A DNA stretch of 64,000 bases from Phocaeicola_A sp045545095 (GTDB lineage Bacteria; Bacteroidota; Bacteroidia; Bacteroidales; Bacteroidaceae), in contig JAZQAG010000029.1 in NCBI GenBank assembly GCA_045545095.1, positions 124,001-188,000 on the forward strand, in the 5' to 3' direction. Of the stretch, positions 24,306 through 34,523 are shown in pieces (position 1 is the first letter of the stretch; each line of letters begins with the position of its first letter). Position numbers and translations under genes: made by a program. Under the pieces are notes generated by a model, which was not told where the DNA came from, did no database searches, and saw nothing but the letters and a program-made list of their open reading frames with translations.

Positions 24306-25439
24306 CTATTTGTTAATCTTATTTCTATATTCGCTGGCCAGTCTATAAACCTCTTTGGCTATAATCTGTGCTGAATCCAAAAATGCCAGTTGAGCAATAT
24401 TGCTACTGAGTTCCTGTAACAGGGTATCATTGGACACTGTTTGTAAGGCCGTTTCCAAAAGGGTGTCAGGTGCCTCAGTATCCTTGACATAAAGAGCGGC
24501 ATTCTTGTTGACAAGTGCCAATGCATTCTTTGTCTGGTGATCTTCTGCCACATTGGGGGAAGGAACTAATATGACAGGCTTCTTCAATGCGCAGAATTCG
24601 GAAATGGAACCTGCACCGGCACGGGAGATAACCAAGTCTGCAGCGGCATAGGCTGTGCCCATATCAGAAATGAAGTCAGTGGCATAGAGCATAGGCAGGT
24701 GCTCGAAGCGGTTGAGACGCTCAAGAATTTCCTTGTAATAATATTTGCCTGTCTGCCAAATGAATTGGACACCAGAATCTTTGATAAGATCTAAATGCTT
24801 GAGTACGCTTTCGTTCATGGTACGTGCTCCCAAACTTCCTCCTACTATGAGAATGGTCTTTTTGGAGGGATCTAAACCAAGGGAGGTGATGGCCTGTTCC
24901 CGAGATATGGACGCCTCAGTCAATCCTTGCCGGATGGGATTACCTGTCAGAAGAATCTTTTTTTCTGGAAAGAATCTTTCCATCCCTTCATATGCTACAC
25001 AGATACAGGTCGCATCTTTAGCCAATAATTTATTGGTCACTCCGGCATAGGAATTTTGTTCTTGAATCAGGGTGGGGATACCCATCATTGCTGCAGTTTT
25101 TAAGGTCGGACCGCTTGCGTAACCGCCCACACCGACAGCAATATGAGGTCGGAACTCCTTGATAATCTTTCTGGCCATCCATTGACTCTTTATGAATTTA
25201 TAGATGACGGCAAAGTTCTTCAATAAGTTCTTTCGGTTCAATCCTTCGATAGGAAGGCCAATGATGCGGTATCCGGCAGCTGGAACCCGTTGCATCTCCA
25301 TTCGGCCTTCGGCACCTACAAAGAGAATCTCCACTTGGGGATATATCTCTTTCAACGCACCTGCTATGGATACTGCGGGGAATATGTGTCCGCCTGTTCC
25401 ACCACCGCTGATGATGACTCTGATTGCTTGTTCTTCCAT
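24306..25439 (-). CDS. murG: UDP-GlcNAc:undecaprenyl-PP-MurNAc-pentapeptide GlcNAc transferase
   Basis: Makes lipid II from lipid I at the inner face of the membrane. The 377-residue protein starts MEEQAIRVIISGGGTGGH, with the glycine-rich lipid I loop. GVGGYASGP and a second G loop (ILIVGGSLGARTMNE) follow, then the UDP-GlcNAc site (ISRAGAGSISEFCALKKPVILVPSP). I place the start at the ATG at 25439, preceded by AGAAGAA. The longer frame begins with TTG at 25466 and adds nine non-conserved residues. A GT-B fold of normal length. Confidence 0.97.
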   Translation of the reverse strand: MEEQAIRVIISGGGTGGHIFPAVSIAGALKEIYPQVEILFVGAEGRMEMQRVPAAGYRIIGLPIEGLNRKNLLKNFAVIYKFIKSQWMARKIIKEFRPHIAVGVGGYASGPTLKTAAMMGIPTLIQEQNSYAGVTNKLLAKDATCICVAYEGMERFFPEKKILLTGNPIRQGLTEASISREQAITSLGLDPSKKTILIVGGSLGARTMNESVLKHLDLIKDSGVQFIWQTGKYYYKEILERLNRFEHLPMLYATDFISDMGTAYAAADLVISRAGAGSISEFCALKKPVILVPSPNVAEDHQTKNALALVNKNAALYVKDTEAPDTLLETALQTVSNDTLLQELSSNIAQLAFLDSAQIIAKEVYRLASEYRNKINK

Positions 25440-25472
25440 ATAATGTTCTTCTTTTTTTAAAATCAAAATAAG

Positions 25473-26741
25473 TTATCTCTCTTCCTCTTCCCCATATTCT
25501 TCAGTCAAATCCTCTTCGGCAACCATTGTAACTGGTTCACCATTGACTGCTTGCATTTGGACGGCTTGTTGGCGAAGGAGTTTCTGTTTCTCGACATATC
25601 TGCTTACGCTAAGGATAATACCTATGTATGCGCAGTTGATGAGCGTAGATGTTCCTCCCTTACTGATAAGTGGGAGGGGTTGGCCTGTTACAGGGAACAA
25701 TCCTACGGCAACCATCATGTTCAACAGAGCTTGACTTACCAAAAGTAGAGCCAATCCCATAATCATGAGTGATAGGTATTTCTTCTCGCATTGACCGGCT
25801 ATTTTCCCGGTTCTTAGTAGCAATATGATGTATAACAGCAACACAAATGCTCCACCTAACAGACCAAGCTCCTCTATGATAATGGCATAGATGAAATCAG
25901 AGAATGCTTGAGACAGGAAATCTCTTTCCACAGAGTTACCAGGCATTTTTCCGACAATATGGCTGGTGGCTATAGCTATGTTGGCATGAGCTACCTGGGC
26001 ATTCTTGTCGATATCATAGTCTTCTGGAGCCACTTCAATTCTGTTTCCGAATTCTGTTAATCGATTTTTCCATGTAATAGCGCGGTGAAGTCCAGGGATT
26101 TCGTCCAAGACTTTATTGGGAGTAACAAAAAGTGCCGTTCCTGCAAGACCTATAGCTAAGGCTATGAGACCAATCATTTTTCCCAATTGTTTGATGGAAA
26201 CACGTCCGATAAACATCAAAAGCACTGTGACTCCGAAGAGCATGGCTGCTGTCGAAAAGTTCTCGGGAGCAATGAAAAGACAGTTGATACAGACTACGAA
26301 CAACACATATTTGAAGGCTTTTGGTTGGGCCGCCTTTTCATCCTGCATTTTGGATAAGATGAGTGCAGCAGAGGTAATAACGGCCATCTTGGCAATTTCT
26401 GAAGGTTGGAACTGAATGCCGAAGATTGGTAACCAACGACCGGCACCGTTTACCTTTTCACCAACGAACATGGCTGCCATCAACAGGATTAATCCCAGAG
26501 GCAATGTGACAATGGGTATCAGTCGGAATAATTTACAGGGCATCTTGTGTATCAGAATGACCACACCGGCTCCCATCATCAGATATAAACAATGTTGGGA
26601 TATTGGAGCCCAATAGTCTCCGCTTTTGTATGTCAGTGTACTGGCTGCACTGAATACCTCAATGATGGATATCAGGCACAGCAACAGGAACACCACCCAA
26701 ATGACCTTGTCACCTTTGAAAAGCGATTTCAGCAAATCCAT
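25473..26741 (-). CDS. ftsW: SEDS peptidoglycan polymerase FtsW
   Basis: A septal glycosyltransferase that polymerises lipid II with FtsI. The 422-residue protein has about ten membrane helices. SEDS signatures include the FQPSEIAKMAVI motif and PVTGQPLPLISKGGTS near the C-terminal helices. A charged cytosolic tail (EEDLTEEYGEEEER) ends the protein. Its place between murD and murG supports FtsW over RodA. Confidence 0.95.
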   Translation of the reverse strand: MDLLKSLFKGDKVIWVVFLLLCLISIIEVFSAASTLTYKSGDYWAPISQHCLYLMMGAGVVILIHKMPCKLFRLIPIVTLPLGLILLMAAMFVGEKVNGAGRWLPIFGIQFQPSEIAKMAVITSAALILSKMQDEKAAQPKAFKYVLFVVCINCLFIAPENFSTAAMLFGVTVLLMFIGRVSIKQLGKMIGLIALAIGLAGTALFVTPNKVLDEIPGLHRAITWKNRLTEFGNRIEVAPEDYDIDKNAQVAHANIAIATSHIVGKMPGNSVERDFLSQAFSDFIYAIIIEELGLLGGAFVLLLYIILLLRTGKIAGQCEKKYLSLMIMGLALLLVSQALLNMMVAVGLFPVTGQPLPLISKGGTSTLINCAYIGIILSVSRYVEKQKLLRQQAVQMQAVNGEPVTMVAEEDLTEEYGEEEER

Positions 26742-26762
26742 AACTATAGTCTGTTTTATCTT

Positions 26763-28094
26763 TTATAGTTCTCTCACACACTTCTTAAATTGGTCCCCTC
26801 GATCCTCATAACTTTTGAACAAGTCAAAACTTGCACAACAAGGACTTAGCAGTACAGTATCGCCCGGATTGCTCATCCGATAGGCTGCATCAACAGCATC
26901 TTTCATGCTTTGGACATCAGCGATAGGCATTCCTAAAGAATCGAACGCTTGGTGTAATTTCTCATTGTGCAACCCCATGTATATCAGTGCATGACATTTT
27001 TCTTTTACCAAAGGAAGTATTTCGGAATAGTCATTCCCTTTGTCCTTCCCACCTAAGATGAGTACTGTGGGAGCAGTCATGCTCTGTAGGGCATACCAAC
27101 AAGAGTTGACATTCGTGGCTTTTGAATCATTGATATATTCAACTCCGCGTACCCGACAGACTTTTTCTAATCGGTGTTCCACTCCTTTGAAACTGCTTAA
27201 TGCCTGTTTTATATCTTCGTTACGTATGCCTGCCAAATTGGCGGAAATACCGGCAGCCATCGAATTGTATAGATTGTGAACTCCTGTCAGTGCCAAATCT
27301 TCCTGCTCCATGTTGAAAGCTACCGGTTCGGTGAAATACACTTGATTCTCTTCGGTATAGGCCACCAATCCCTGTTCTTTGGCCCAAGCAAAAGGACAAA
27401 GACGTGCGGTAATACCATATTTCTTCAATTCTGCACGTATGATAGGGTCATCATTCCAGAAGACGAATGCATCCTCTTCCGTTTGATTTTGCAGAATACG
27501 GAATTTTGCATCTATATAATTCTGCATTTCGCCTCCATATCTGTCCAAATGGTCTGGAGTAATATTCATCAGCACCGCAATGTTGGCTCTAAAGTCATAC
27601 ATATTGTCAAGTTGGAAACTGCTCAGTTCAATGATGTAATAGTCGTAGTTGTGTAAAGCTACTTGGAGTGCAAGACTTTGTCCGATATTTCCGGCCAGTC
27701 CTACATTGAGTCCGGCTTGCTTGAAAATATGATAAATCAATGAAGTAGTCGTTGTTTTGCCATTACTTCCTGTGATACAGATCATTTTGGCGTCCGTATA
27801 TCTGCCGGCAAATTCGATTTCTGAAATGACAGGAATATTCTTTTGGCATATCTTCTGTACGATGGGAGCTTCAGTCGGGATTCCAGGACTTTTGATTACC
27901 TCATCCGCATTCAATATCAAATCCTCGGTGTGCTGTTTCTCCTCATAGGGAATACCGTAGCTGCCCAACAATTCCTTATACTGTTCCTTGATGGCAGACA
28001 TATCTGATACGAAGGTGTCAAATCCCTTCGTTTTTGCCAAGACTGCTGCTCCAGCCCCGCTTTCTCCTGCTCCAAGTATAACGATTCTTTTCAT
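26763..28094 (-). CDS. murD: UDP-N-acetylmuramoylalanine-D-glutamate ligase
   Basis: Adds D-Glu to UDP-MurNAc-L-Ala. The 443-residue protein opens with the Rossmann motif IVILGAGESGAGAAVLA. It carries the ATP loop ITGSNGKTTTTSLIYHI, the NITPDHLDRYG Mg/carbamylated-Lys region, HNLYNSMAA and C-terminal DSKATN. All Mur ligase hallmarks and a normal length are present. Confidence 0.98.
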   Translation of the reverse strand: MKRIVILGAGESGAGAAVLAKTKGFDTFVSDMSAIKEQYKELLGSYGIPYEEKQHTEDLILNADEVIKSPGIPTEAPIVQKICQKNIPVISEIEFAGRYTDAKMICITGSNGKTTTTSLIYHIFKQAGLNVGLAGNIGQSLALQVALHNYDYYIIELSSFQLDNMYDFRANIAVLMNITPDHLDRYGGEMQNYIDAKFRILQNQTEEDAFVFWNDDPIIRAELKKYGITARLCPFAWAKEQGLVAYTEENQVYFTEPVAFNMEQEDLALTGVHNLYNSMAAGISANLAGIRNEDIKQALSSFKGVEHRLEKVCRVRGVEYINDSKATNVNSCWYALQSMTAPTVLILGGKDKGNDYSEILPLVKEKCHALIYMGLHNEKLHQAFDSLGMPIADVQSMKDAVDAAYRMSNPGDTVLLSPCCASFDLFKSYEDRGDQFKKCVREL

Positions 28095-28143
28095 TTTCTA
28101 TTCTTTGGGGAATCTATTATTGTCCGTTTGTAGTTTGTTTTAA

Positions 28144-29412
28144 TTATCTTATCTTCAGTGTAATGATGGTGATGGCAGCCAAGACGATAGTTACAATCCA
28201 GAACCTGACAGTGATTTTGGATTCATGAAAGACTGTAGCAGGTTTGGTAATCATATAGCTGCATTGAGGATCCAACATGGAGGGTAATGTTCGGAAGTGG
28301 TCGTGTATTGGCGTGCGTTTGAAAATGCGCTGTTTCCGACCTTTCTTTTTACCCCGTTGGAAATATTTTACTTGTAGGATGACACTCAGATTCTCCACCA
28401 AGAACACGCCACATAAGATAGGAATTAATAATTCTTTGTGTATGATAATGGCGAAGACAGCAATGATACCACCTATGGTGAGACTTCCTGTGTCTCCCAT
28501 GAATACTTGTGCGGGGAAGGCATTGTACCATAAGAAACCTATAAGGGCTCCAATAAAGGCACAAATGAAAATAACGAGTTCTTCACTACCAGGTATATAC
28601 ATGATATTCAGATATCCGGCATAATTGATGTGACTGGAAACGTAGGCCAAGATACCTAATGTGACTCCAATAATGGCGGAATTACCAGCAGCCATTCCGT
28701 CCATGCCATCATTGAGATTGGCTCCATTGGATACAGCTGTTACTACAAAAATGGTAACGATAACAAACAATACCCAACCGGCAGTCTGTGCATGTTCACC
28801 CATGAATCCTGTGAAGTCTGCATAATCCAGATTGTTGTTCTTGAAGAATGGAATAGTCGTTTTGGTTGATTTCTGATCCACGGTTTTGTGAACCACCTCA
28901 ATCTGTTCGCCTTGGCGTTTCACTTCTACATTTTCGCGTATAACGACATCAGGACTCAGATAGAGAGTGAGGCCAACGATGAGTCCGAGACCCACTTGGC
29001 CGATAATCTTGAACTTTCCTTGTAGTCCCTCCTTGTTGTGATGGAAAATCTTGATATAATCATCGGCAAAGCCTAAAGCACCTAACCAAATGGTTGTTAT
29101 CAACATCAATTGCATGTAGATGTTGTCTAATTTCCCTAATAACAGACAAGGTACCAATATAGCAACAATGATAATTACACCTCCCATAGAAGGTACCCCT
29201 TTCTTTTCGACTCCAAAAGGATCAATATTAGCATCTCGCTGAGTCTCGGTAATCTGTTTTCGTTTCAGCAGTCGGATAAAATATTCACCGAATATGGCTG
29301 AGATGAGCAGAGCCAGAATGACGGCCATTAATGAGCGGAATGATACATATCCCATCATGCGTGCGCCGGGGAAATCCATCTGCTCTAAATATTTAAATAG
29401 GTAATATAACAT
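28144..29412 (-). CDS. mraY: Phospho-MurNAc-pentapeptide translocase MraY
   Basis: An integral membrane enzyme forming lipid I from undecaprenyl phosphate and UDP-MurNAc-pentapeptide. The 422-residue protein has about ten helices. Conserved acidic sites are in GALGFADDYIKI, NLNDGMDGMA and AQVFMGDTGSLTIGG, and the C-terminal TPIHDHF loop supplies the essential histidines. It is longer than E. coli MraY because of an extra segment (about residues 160-215), a common Bacteroidota feature. Confidence 0.97.
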   Translation of the reverse strand: MLYYLFKYLEQMDFPGARMMGYVSFRSLMAVILALLISAIFGEYFIRLLKRKQITETQRDANIDPFGVEKKGVPSMGGVIIIVAILVPCLLLGKLDNIYMQLMLITTIWLGALGFADDYIKIFHHNKEGLQGKFKIIGQVGLGLIVGLTLYLSPDVVIRENVEVKRQGEQIEVVHKTVDQKSTKTTIPFFKNNNLDYADFTGFMGEHAQTAGWVLFVIVTIFVVTAVSNGANLNDGMDGMAAGNSAIIGVTLGILAYVSSHINYAGYLNIMYIPGSEELVIFICAFIGALIGFLWYNAFPAQVFMGDTGSLTIGGIIAVFAIIIHKELLIPILCGVFLVENLSVILQVKYFQRGKKKGRKQRIFKRTPIHDHFRTLPSMLDPQCSYMITKPATVFHESKITVRFWIVTIVLAAITIITLKIR

Positions 29413-29442
29413 AACTCAAATGGTGTCAATTGTCTGTTTCTT

Positions 29443-30906
29443 TCAATTATTTATTCCCATTATTTTTCTTGCTTCTTCTTTGTCGTCAAAATGATGCTTC
29501 ACACCTTTGACATCCTGATAGTTCTCATGACCTTTTCCCGCAATGAGAATCACATCTCCCTGATTAGCCATCATACAGGCTGTACGTATGGCTTCGCGTC
29601 TGTCCGTTATGGCCAATACTCGTTGGCGTTGCTCCTCTGTAATCCCGGCTAACATATCATTGATGATGTCTGTTGGTTCTTCAAATCTTGGGTTGTCAGA
29701 GGTAATGATTACACGATTACTTCTTTTCACGGCTTCTTGGGCCATCAAAGGGCGTTTCCCTTTATCACGGTTTCCGCCAGCTCCAACTACAGTTGTTATT
29801 TTACCCCGACCGTTCAAAACCTCCTGAATGGCATTCAGTACATTGGCGATGGCATCAGGGGTATGTGCATAATCAACAATAACGGTGTACTCTTTGGGGG
29901 AACGTATGGTTTCGAACCTTCCGGAAACAGGTTTGAGAGAACTGAGTACACGCAAAACCTCTTCGGGTTCTTTGCCCAACATGATAGCTGTTCCGAATAC
30001 TGCTAATAGGTTGCTGGCATTGAACTTCCCGACGAATGGTACAGCAGTTTCATATCCATTGAAGTCTATGAGCATACCCTCAAAATGATCTTCGAGAATA
30101 CGTCCTTTGAAGTCACACAATGTCCGTTGCGAATAGGTTCTTACTGCAGCTTTTGTATTTTGTGTCATCACCAGACCGTTTTTGTCGTCCAGATTGGTTA
30201 CGACAAAAGCATTTGCTGGAAGATTGTCGAAAAACATCTTTTTAGCTTTGAGGTAATTCTCTACAGTCTGGTGGTAATCCAGATGGTCTCGTGTCAGATT
30301 TGTAAAGACACCACCGGCAAAATTCAATCCTGCTATACGATGTTGGACTACTGAGTGGGAACTCACCTCCATGAATGCATAGTCACATCCAGTTTCTGCC
30401 ATTTCTCCCAGTAATTTGTTTAATGTTATGGGGTCTGGAGTAGTGTGTGTGGCAGGTATGCTTTCACCATCTATATAATTACATACAGTAGAAATCAATC
30501 CGACTTTATGTCCCATTTTTCTGAACATCTGATAAAGAAGGGTGGCAATGGTTGTTTTGCCATTGGTACCAGTAACCCCTACAAGCTTGAGCTTGTCTGT
30601 TGGGTTCCCGTAGAAACGCGTGGCCACAATACCTGCAATTTCTTCAGTGTTTTCCACCTGCACGAATGTCACTTCAGGATACTCTTGCATGTTTGTAGGG
30701 AGTTCCTCACATAATATTCCTATGGCTCCATTCTCGATGGCTTTGGTGATGAATGTATGCCCATCGGATTGCGTTCCTCGCATGGCAATGAACAGGTGTC
30801 CACGAGCAATTTGTCTGGAATCAATGTTAACCCCAGTTATCTCAGTTTGGGCGTTTCCGACGAGTTCTTTTATAGAAAGCTCTGAAATAAGTTCTTTCAG
30901 TTTCAT
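29443..30906 (-). CDS. murE: UDP-MurNAc-L-Ala-D-Glu: meso-DAP ligase
   Basis: Adds the third stem residue. The 487-residue protein has the ATP loop VTGTNGKTTIATLLY, the substrate region THTTPDP, NLTRDHLDYH and the C-terminal DNPR motif (SDNPRFEEPTD). That motif selects meso-diaminopimelate rather than lysine, as expected for a Gram-negative. The C-terminal IIAGKGHENYQ motif is also typical. Confidence 0.97.
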   Translation of the reverse strand: MKLKELISELSIKELVGNAQTEITGVNIDSRQIARGHLFIAMRGTQSDGHTFITKAIENGAIGILCEELPTNMQEYPEVTFVQVENTEEIAGIVATRFYGNPTDKLKLVGVTGTNGKTTIATLLYQMFRKMGHKVGLISTVCNYIDGESIPATHTTPDPITLNKLLGEMAETGCDYAFMEVSSHSVVQHRIAGLNFAGGVFTNLTRDHLDYHQTVENYLKAKKMFFDNLPANAFVVTNLDDKNGLVMTQNTKAAVRTYSQRTLCDFKGRILEDHFEGMLIDFNGYETAVPFVGKFNASNLLAVFGTAIMLGKEPEEVLRVLSSLKPVSGRFETIRSPKEYTVIVDYAHTPDAIANVLNAIQEVLNGRGKITTVVGAGGNRDKGKRPLMAQEAVKRSNRVIITSDNPRFEEPTDIINDMLAGITEEQRQRVLAITDRREAIRTACMMANQGDVILIAGKGHENYQDVKGVKHHFDDKEEARKIMGINN

Positions 30907-30949
30907 GATGACTTCTTTATCTTGAGATATTATTTGTGAGTTATAATAC

Positions 30950-33103
30950 TTATTTTAAAGATAACCTTACGGTTTGTCCTTTAATGACTCTATTACCGGC
31001 AGGGATGCTTTGACTATGGACTTTTCCGATGCCGCTCAGGTGGACACGAAGTCCATTACTTTCCATTAAGTAAACAGCATCTTTAGCTCCCATACCGCGT
31101 ACATTGGGGACAACACCTTTTGATAGTGTTGCCCGGGTCAGTAATACACCATCAGATGTAATGTCCGCTTTCCCATACGCGTTTTCTTTGGAGTATTCTC
31201 CTTCCCATTCATTCTCGACATCCAATTCGCTTAACAGATATCTGGCTTCGTTCAGATTCCCATTTTTTACATCAGGGATGACCACTGTATTGCTGTCTAT
31301 GGCTTCAGTCAGGTCGCGTTTCAGATTCCCAGCCATTACGCGTTCGGCTATCCGACTGAATACGGGACCTGCCATACCTCCTCCCGACGCCGGATACCCA
31401 GGTTTCCGAATAGCTACTATACAACTGTATTGTGGATTCTCAGAGGGGAAGTATCCACAGAAACTTACAAGGTATTGGCGGGCGCCATTCCGATATCCAC
31501 CTGCACCTTGGGCTACTTGAGCAGTACCAGTTTTTCCTGATACATGGAATTGTTTGGAGCCGGCCTTTTTACCCAATCCTTCACTGACGACCTTTTCTAA
31601 CATGTCCTGCATCTTCTTCAATGCGTTTGATGAACAAATGGATTCTTTTAATACGATGGGCTCAAATTCCTCAACCATTTCACCATCCTTCATAATGGCT
31701 TTGACAAAGCGCGGTTTGACCATCACCCCATTGTTGGCTATAGCATTATAAAATGCCAATGTGTTGATGGGGGCGATTTGTGTCTCGTATCCGATAGACA
31801 TCCATGGGAGAGTCGTTTTCCACCAGTTTTGTTTGTTGGGATAACGGATAATAGGTGGCTGATAACCGGGGATGTCTAATTTGAGGTCTTCTCCGATACC
31901 TACTCGATAAAGGCCTTCTACGAACTTGGTCGGCTTATCCTCATAGTTCTCATCAATGATTCGTGACACTCCGATATTGGAAGAAACGCCAAGTATGCGT
32001 GTCAATGAAATCTTTTGATATCCTCCTCGAGTCCAGTTGTGGTCTTTCATGGCACTTCCGTGCATTTTGTAGACACCATTTCCTGTATCCACTATCTCTG
32101 TAGTATCTACCACACCATCATCCAATGCCACAAGAATGGAGGCTGTCTTGAATGTGGAACCAGGCTCCATGCGGGTGGATATGGCATCATTCCTTTGTTC
32201 ATAATATTGCCCATCACCAGCCTTGCTCATATTGACGATGGCGCGTACCTCGCCGGTAGCTACCTCCATTAGGATGACTACCCCCATGTCTGCATTCAGC
32301 TCTTTCATTTTATCAACCAACGCTTTTTCAGCAATATCTTGCATATTCACGTTGATTGTACTTACAATGTCGCATCCATCGACAGCAGGGACATCCACTA
32401 TATCCAAGTATTTGTTCATTACTTTCTGTCGATGTCTGATTCCATTTTTTCCTTTCAGAATGGAGTCATAGGCTAATTCAATTCCATTCTTTGCAGAATC
32501 TGGATATCCGATGAATGTGTCTCCCAAAGTACGCATGGCCAACGAACCGAATGGCTTTTTGCGACGACTGAAAGGTTGGCCGATAAATCCACCTCTGTAT
32601 TGATTCATCTTGAAGACTGGCAACTTTTTTACCTCTTTATATTGTATATAAGAAATTCGCTTAGGATAGATTTGCCAGTGTCTGCTCCCTTTGGCGCGTC
32701 CTTTCCTAAGATGGGATTTGAATTCGTTTGCGCTCTTGTCGGGGAATATGCGGTGTAAACCTTCGCAAATTTCATTGAGATTGTTCTCCAGAAGAGTGTC
32801 TCGACGGAACTGGTCTTTTTGACGTTTCTCAGGATTCTTTTTTGACTCCGATGTCATGAAGTCCATATATATCCGATATTCGGGGAGGCTACTGGCCATC
32901 AATTGTCCATCGGCAGAAAGGATGTTTCCTCTATTGGGCTTGATAACCACGTCTTCTTTTACGAAACGGTCGGCCACTTGTTCCCAATATCCGCGTTTGA
33001 AAAACATAAGAAACCCGGCTTTCACAATAATGGAAATGCCTACTATCACCATTAAGGCAACAATAGCGAAGTATCGGTTAGAAATGCTTTTCTTGAAATC
33101 CAT
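30950..33103 (-). CDS. ftsI: Septal transpeptidase FtsI (PBP3) with C-terminal PASTA region
   Basis: A class B penicillin-binding protein of 717 residues that cross-links septal peptidoglycan with FtsW. It has an N-terminal membrane anchor (residues about 13-34), a pedestal domain (50-230) and a transpeptidase domain. The active-site serine is in EPGSTFKTAS (SxxK), with SSN in GVSSNIGVS and KTG in SGKTGTAQVA. The C-terminus (about 610-717) contains PASTA-like modules (VVIPDVKNGNLNEARYLL; GVVPNVRGMGAKDAVYLM), usual in Bacteroidota FtsI but absent from E. coli. Confidence 0.96.
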   Translation of the reverse strand: MDFKKSISNRYFAIVALMVIVGISIIVKAGFLMFFKRGYWEQVADRFVKEDVVIKPNRGNILSADGQLMASSLPEYRIYMDFMTSESKKNPEKRQKDQFRRDTLLENNLNEICEGLHRIFPDKSANEFKSHLRKGRAKGSRHWQIYPKRISYIQYKEVKKLPVFKMNQYRGGFIGQPFSRRKKPFGSLAMRTLGDTFIGYPDSAKNGIELAYDSILKGKNGIRHRQKVMNKYLDIVDVPAVDGCDIVSTINVNMQDIAEKALVDKMKELNADMGVVILMEVATGEVRAIVNMSKAGDGQYYEQRNDAISTRMEPGSTFKTASILVALDDGVVDTTEIVDTGNGVYKMHGSAMKDHNWTRGGYQKISLTRILGVSSNIGVSRIIDENYEDKPTKFVEGLYRVGIGEDLKLDIPGYQPPIIRYPNKQNWWKTTLPWMSIGYETQIAPINTLAFYNAIANNGVMVKPRFVKAIMKDGEMVEEFEPIVLKESICSSNALKKMQDMLEKVVSEGLGKKAGSKQFHVSGKTGTAQVAQGAGGYRNGARQYLVSFCGYFPSENPQYSCIVAIRKPGYPASGGGMAGPVFSRIAERVMAGNLKRDLTEAIDSNTVVIPDVKNGNLNEARYLLSELDVENEWEGEYSKENAYGKADITSDGVLLTRATLSKGVVPNVRGMGAKDAVYLMESNGLRVHLSGIGKVHSQSIPAGNRVIKGQTVRLSLK

Positions 33104-33156
33104 ATTGGTTGTTCTTCTAATTCATTATTATATATAGTCTTATCGATTGCCAATCA

Positions 33157-33552
33157 TTATTTGATGACGTACGGTGGCTCTGTGGATGTTTGCAAGTCAC
33201 TTTGCTTGGCAGAAACATATTCTTCGATTCGGGATTGCCTTGTGCGCTCTGTCAATTCACTGGAGCGTGTAAGTGCATCATACTTGATATCTATCAGTTG
33301 TTTCCGCAAGCGGTCTATTTCTATCATTTCTTGTTGGAACGAATAGCGGTTGCTGATATATATGACTGTATATATGATGACCAAGGCCAGGAGACCTGCC
33401 TGCCTGCGGATAAAGTCCGCTACGAGGAAGTCGCCCAAAAAAATCGTCTTCAAAGAGATTCGCTTACCTGTTGCAGGTGTGTTCGTCTCTTTGGATGCTT
33501 GATTGGGTTGCGGAACTGTTGGCTCAATGTTCTTGGTCTCCTCGTTTTTCAT
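33157..33552 (-). CDS. ftsL: FtsL-like divisome protein
   Basis: A 131-residue bitopic protein: a Pro/Thr-rich cytosolic tail of about 45 residues, one membrane helix (AGLLALVIIYTVIYISNRY) and a short coiled coil (QQEMIEIDRLRKQLIDIKYDAL) with a heptad pattern. Sequence identity to proteobacterial FtsL is minimal. The call rests on topology and on the invariant position between rsmH and ftsI. It starts three bases after the rsmH stop. Confidence 0.85.
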   Translation of the reverse strand: MKNEETKNIEPTVPQPNQASKETNTPATGKRISLKTIFLGDFLVADFIRRQAGLLALVIIYTVIYISNRYSFQQEMIEIDRLRKQLIDIKYDALTRSSELTERTRQSRIEEYVSAKQSDLQTSTEPPYVIK

Positions 33553-33555
33553 ATC

Positions 33556-34488
33556 TCAAATCTTTTCTGCAATTCTTAATTTGGCACTGCGTGAACGTGG
33601 ATTGCGCTGCAGTTCTTCTTCGTTTGGTGTGATGACTTTATTGTTTACAGGGCGGAGAGGGGAGAGCGCGCGTCCGAAGAAGTCCTGTTCGCCTCGTCCT
33701 TCTACATTCCCTGTTTTCATAATATTCTTTACCATGCGATCCTCCAATGAATGGTAGGTGATAATCACTAATCTGCCTCCAGGTTTCAGCATCTTGATTG
33801 CCGATTCTAACATCTCTTTGAGCGCTTCCATTTCTTGGTTCACCTCAATGCGGAGGGCTTGGAATACTTTGGCCAATTCTTTTTTCTCTCGTTCTTTGCC
33901 AAACATTGGCTTGACTATTTCTAAAAAATCACCAATGGTTTCGATTCTTTTGGTTGAGCGTGCTTTGACGAGGGCGGATGCAAGCTTCCGACTGTTCTTC
34001 AATTCTCCATACAGATAGAAAATGTCCGCCAATTGTTCTTCACTTAACGTGTTGATTAATTCGGCAGCAGTTCGCCCAGCCCGTTTGTTCATTCGCATAT
34101 CCAATTTCCCGTCAAAACGGAAAGAGAATCCTCGCTCAGAGTCATCAAAGTGGTGTGAAGACACACCTAAATCAGCTAATATGGCATCCATCTGTCCGTC
34201 AACTCCGTGATAGCGCATGAAATTGCTCAAATAACGGAAATTGCTTCGTACAAAAGTGAAACGTGCATCGTTGGGTATGTTACGCTCTGCATCTTCATCC
34301 TGATCGAATCCATAAAGGTGAGCTGTATCATCCATACGTGTGAGTATTTCCCGTGAATGGCCTGCACCTCCCAATGTCAAGTCTGCATAAATGCCGCCAG
34401 GTTGTATGTCCATACCATCTACGGCTTCTTTTAGCAACACCGGGATATGATAGCTTGCAGCAGTAATAATTTCCTTTGTAAGATTCAT
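33556..34488 (-). CDS. rsmH: 16S rRNA m4C1402 methyltransferase
   Basis: An SAM-dependent N4-methyltransferase acting on C1402 of 16S rRNA; the first enzyme gene of the dcw operon after mraZ. The 310-residue protein has HIPVLLKEAVDG at the start, the SAM-binding ADLTLGGAGHSREIL, LADLGVSSHHFDD, and C-terminal VIITYHSLEDRMVK and SAKLRIAEKI. Length is normal. Confidence 0.98.
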   Translation of the reverse strand: MNLTKEIITAASYHIPVLLKEAVDGMDIQPGGIYADLTLGGAGHSREILTRMDDTAHLYGFDQDEDAERNIPNDARFTFVRSNFRYLSNFMRYHGVDGQMDAILADLGVSSHHFDDSERGFSFRFDGKLDMRMNKRAGRTAAELINTLSEEQLADIFYLYGELKNSRKLASALVKARSTKRIETIGDFLEIVKPMFGKEREKKELAKVFQALRIEVNQEMEALKEMLESAIKMLKPGGRLVIITYHSLEDRMVKNIMKTGNVEGRGEQDFFGRALSPLRPVNNKVITPNEEELQRNPRSRSAKLRIAEKI

Positions 34489-34523
34489 CGTTCAACTACA
34501 GTTAGGTTACATTTGCCAATCTT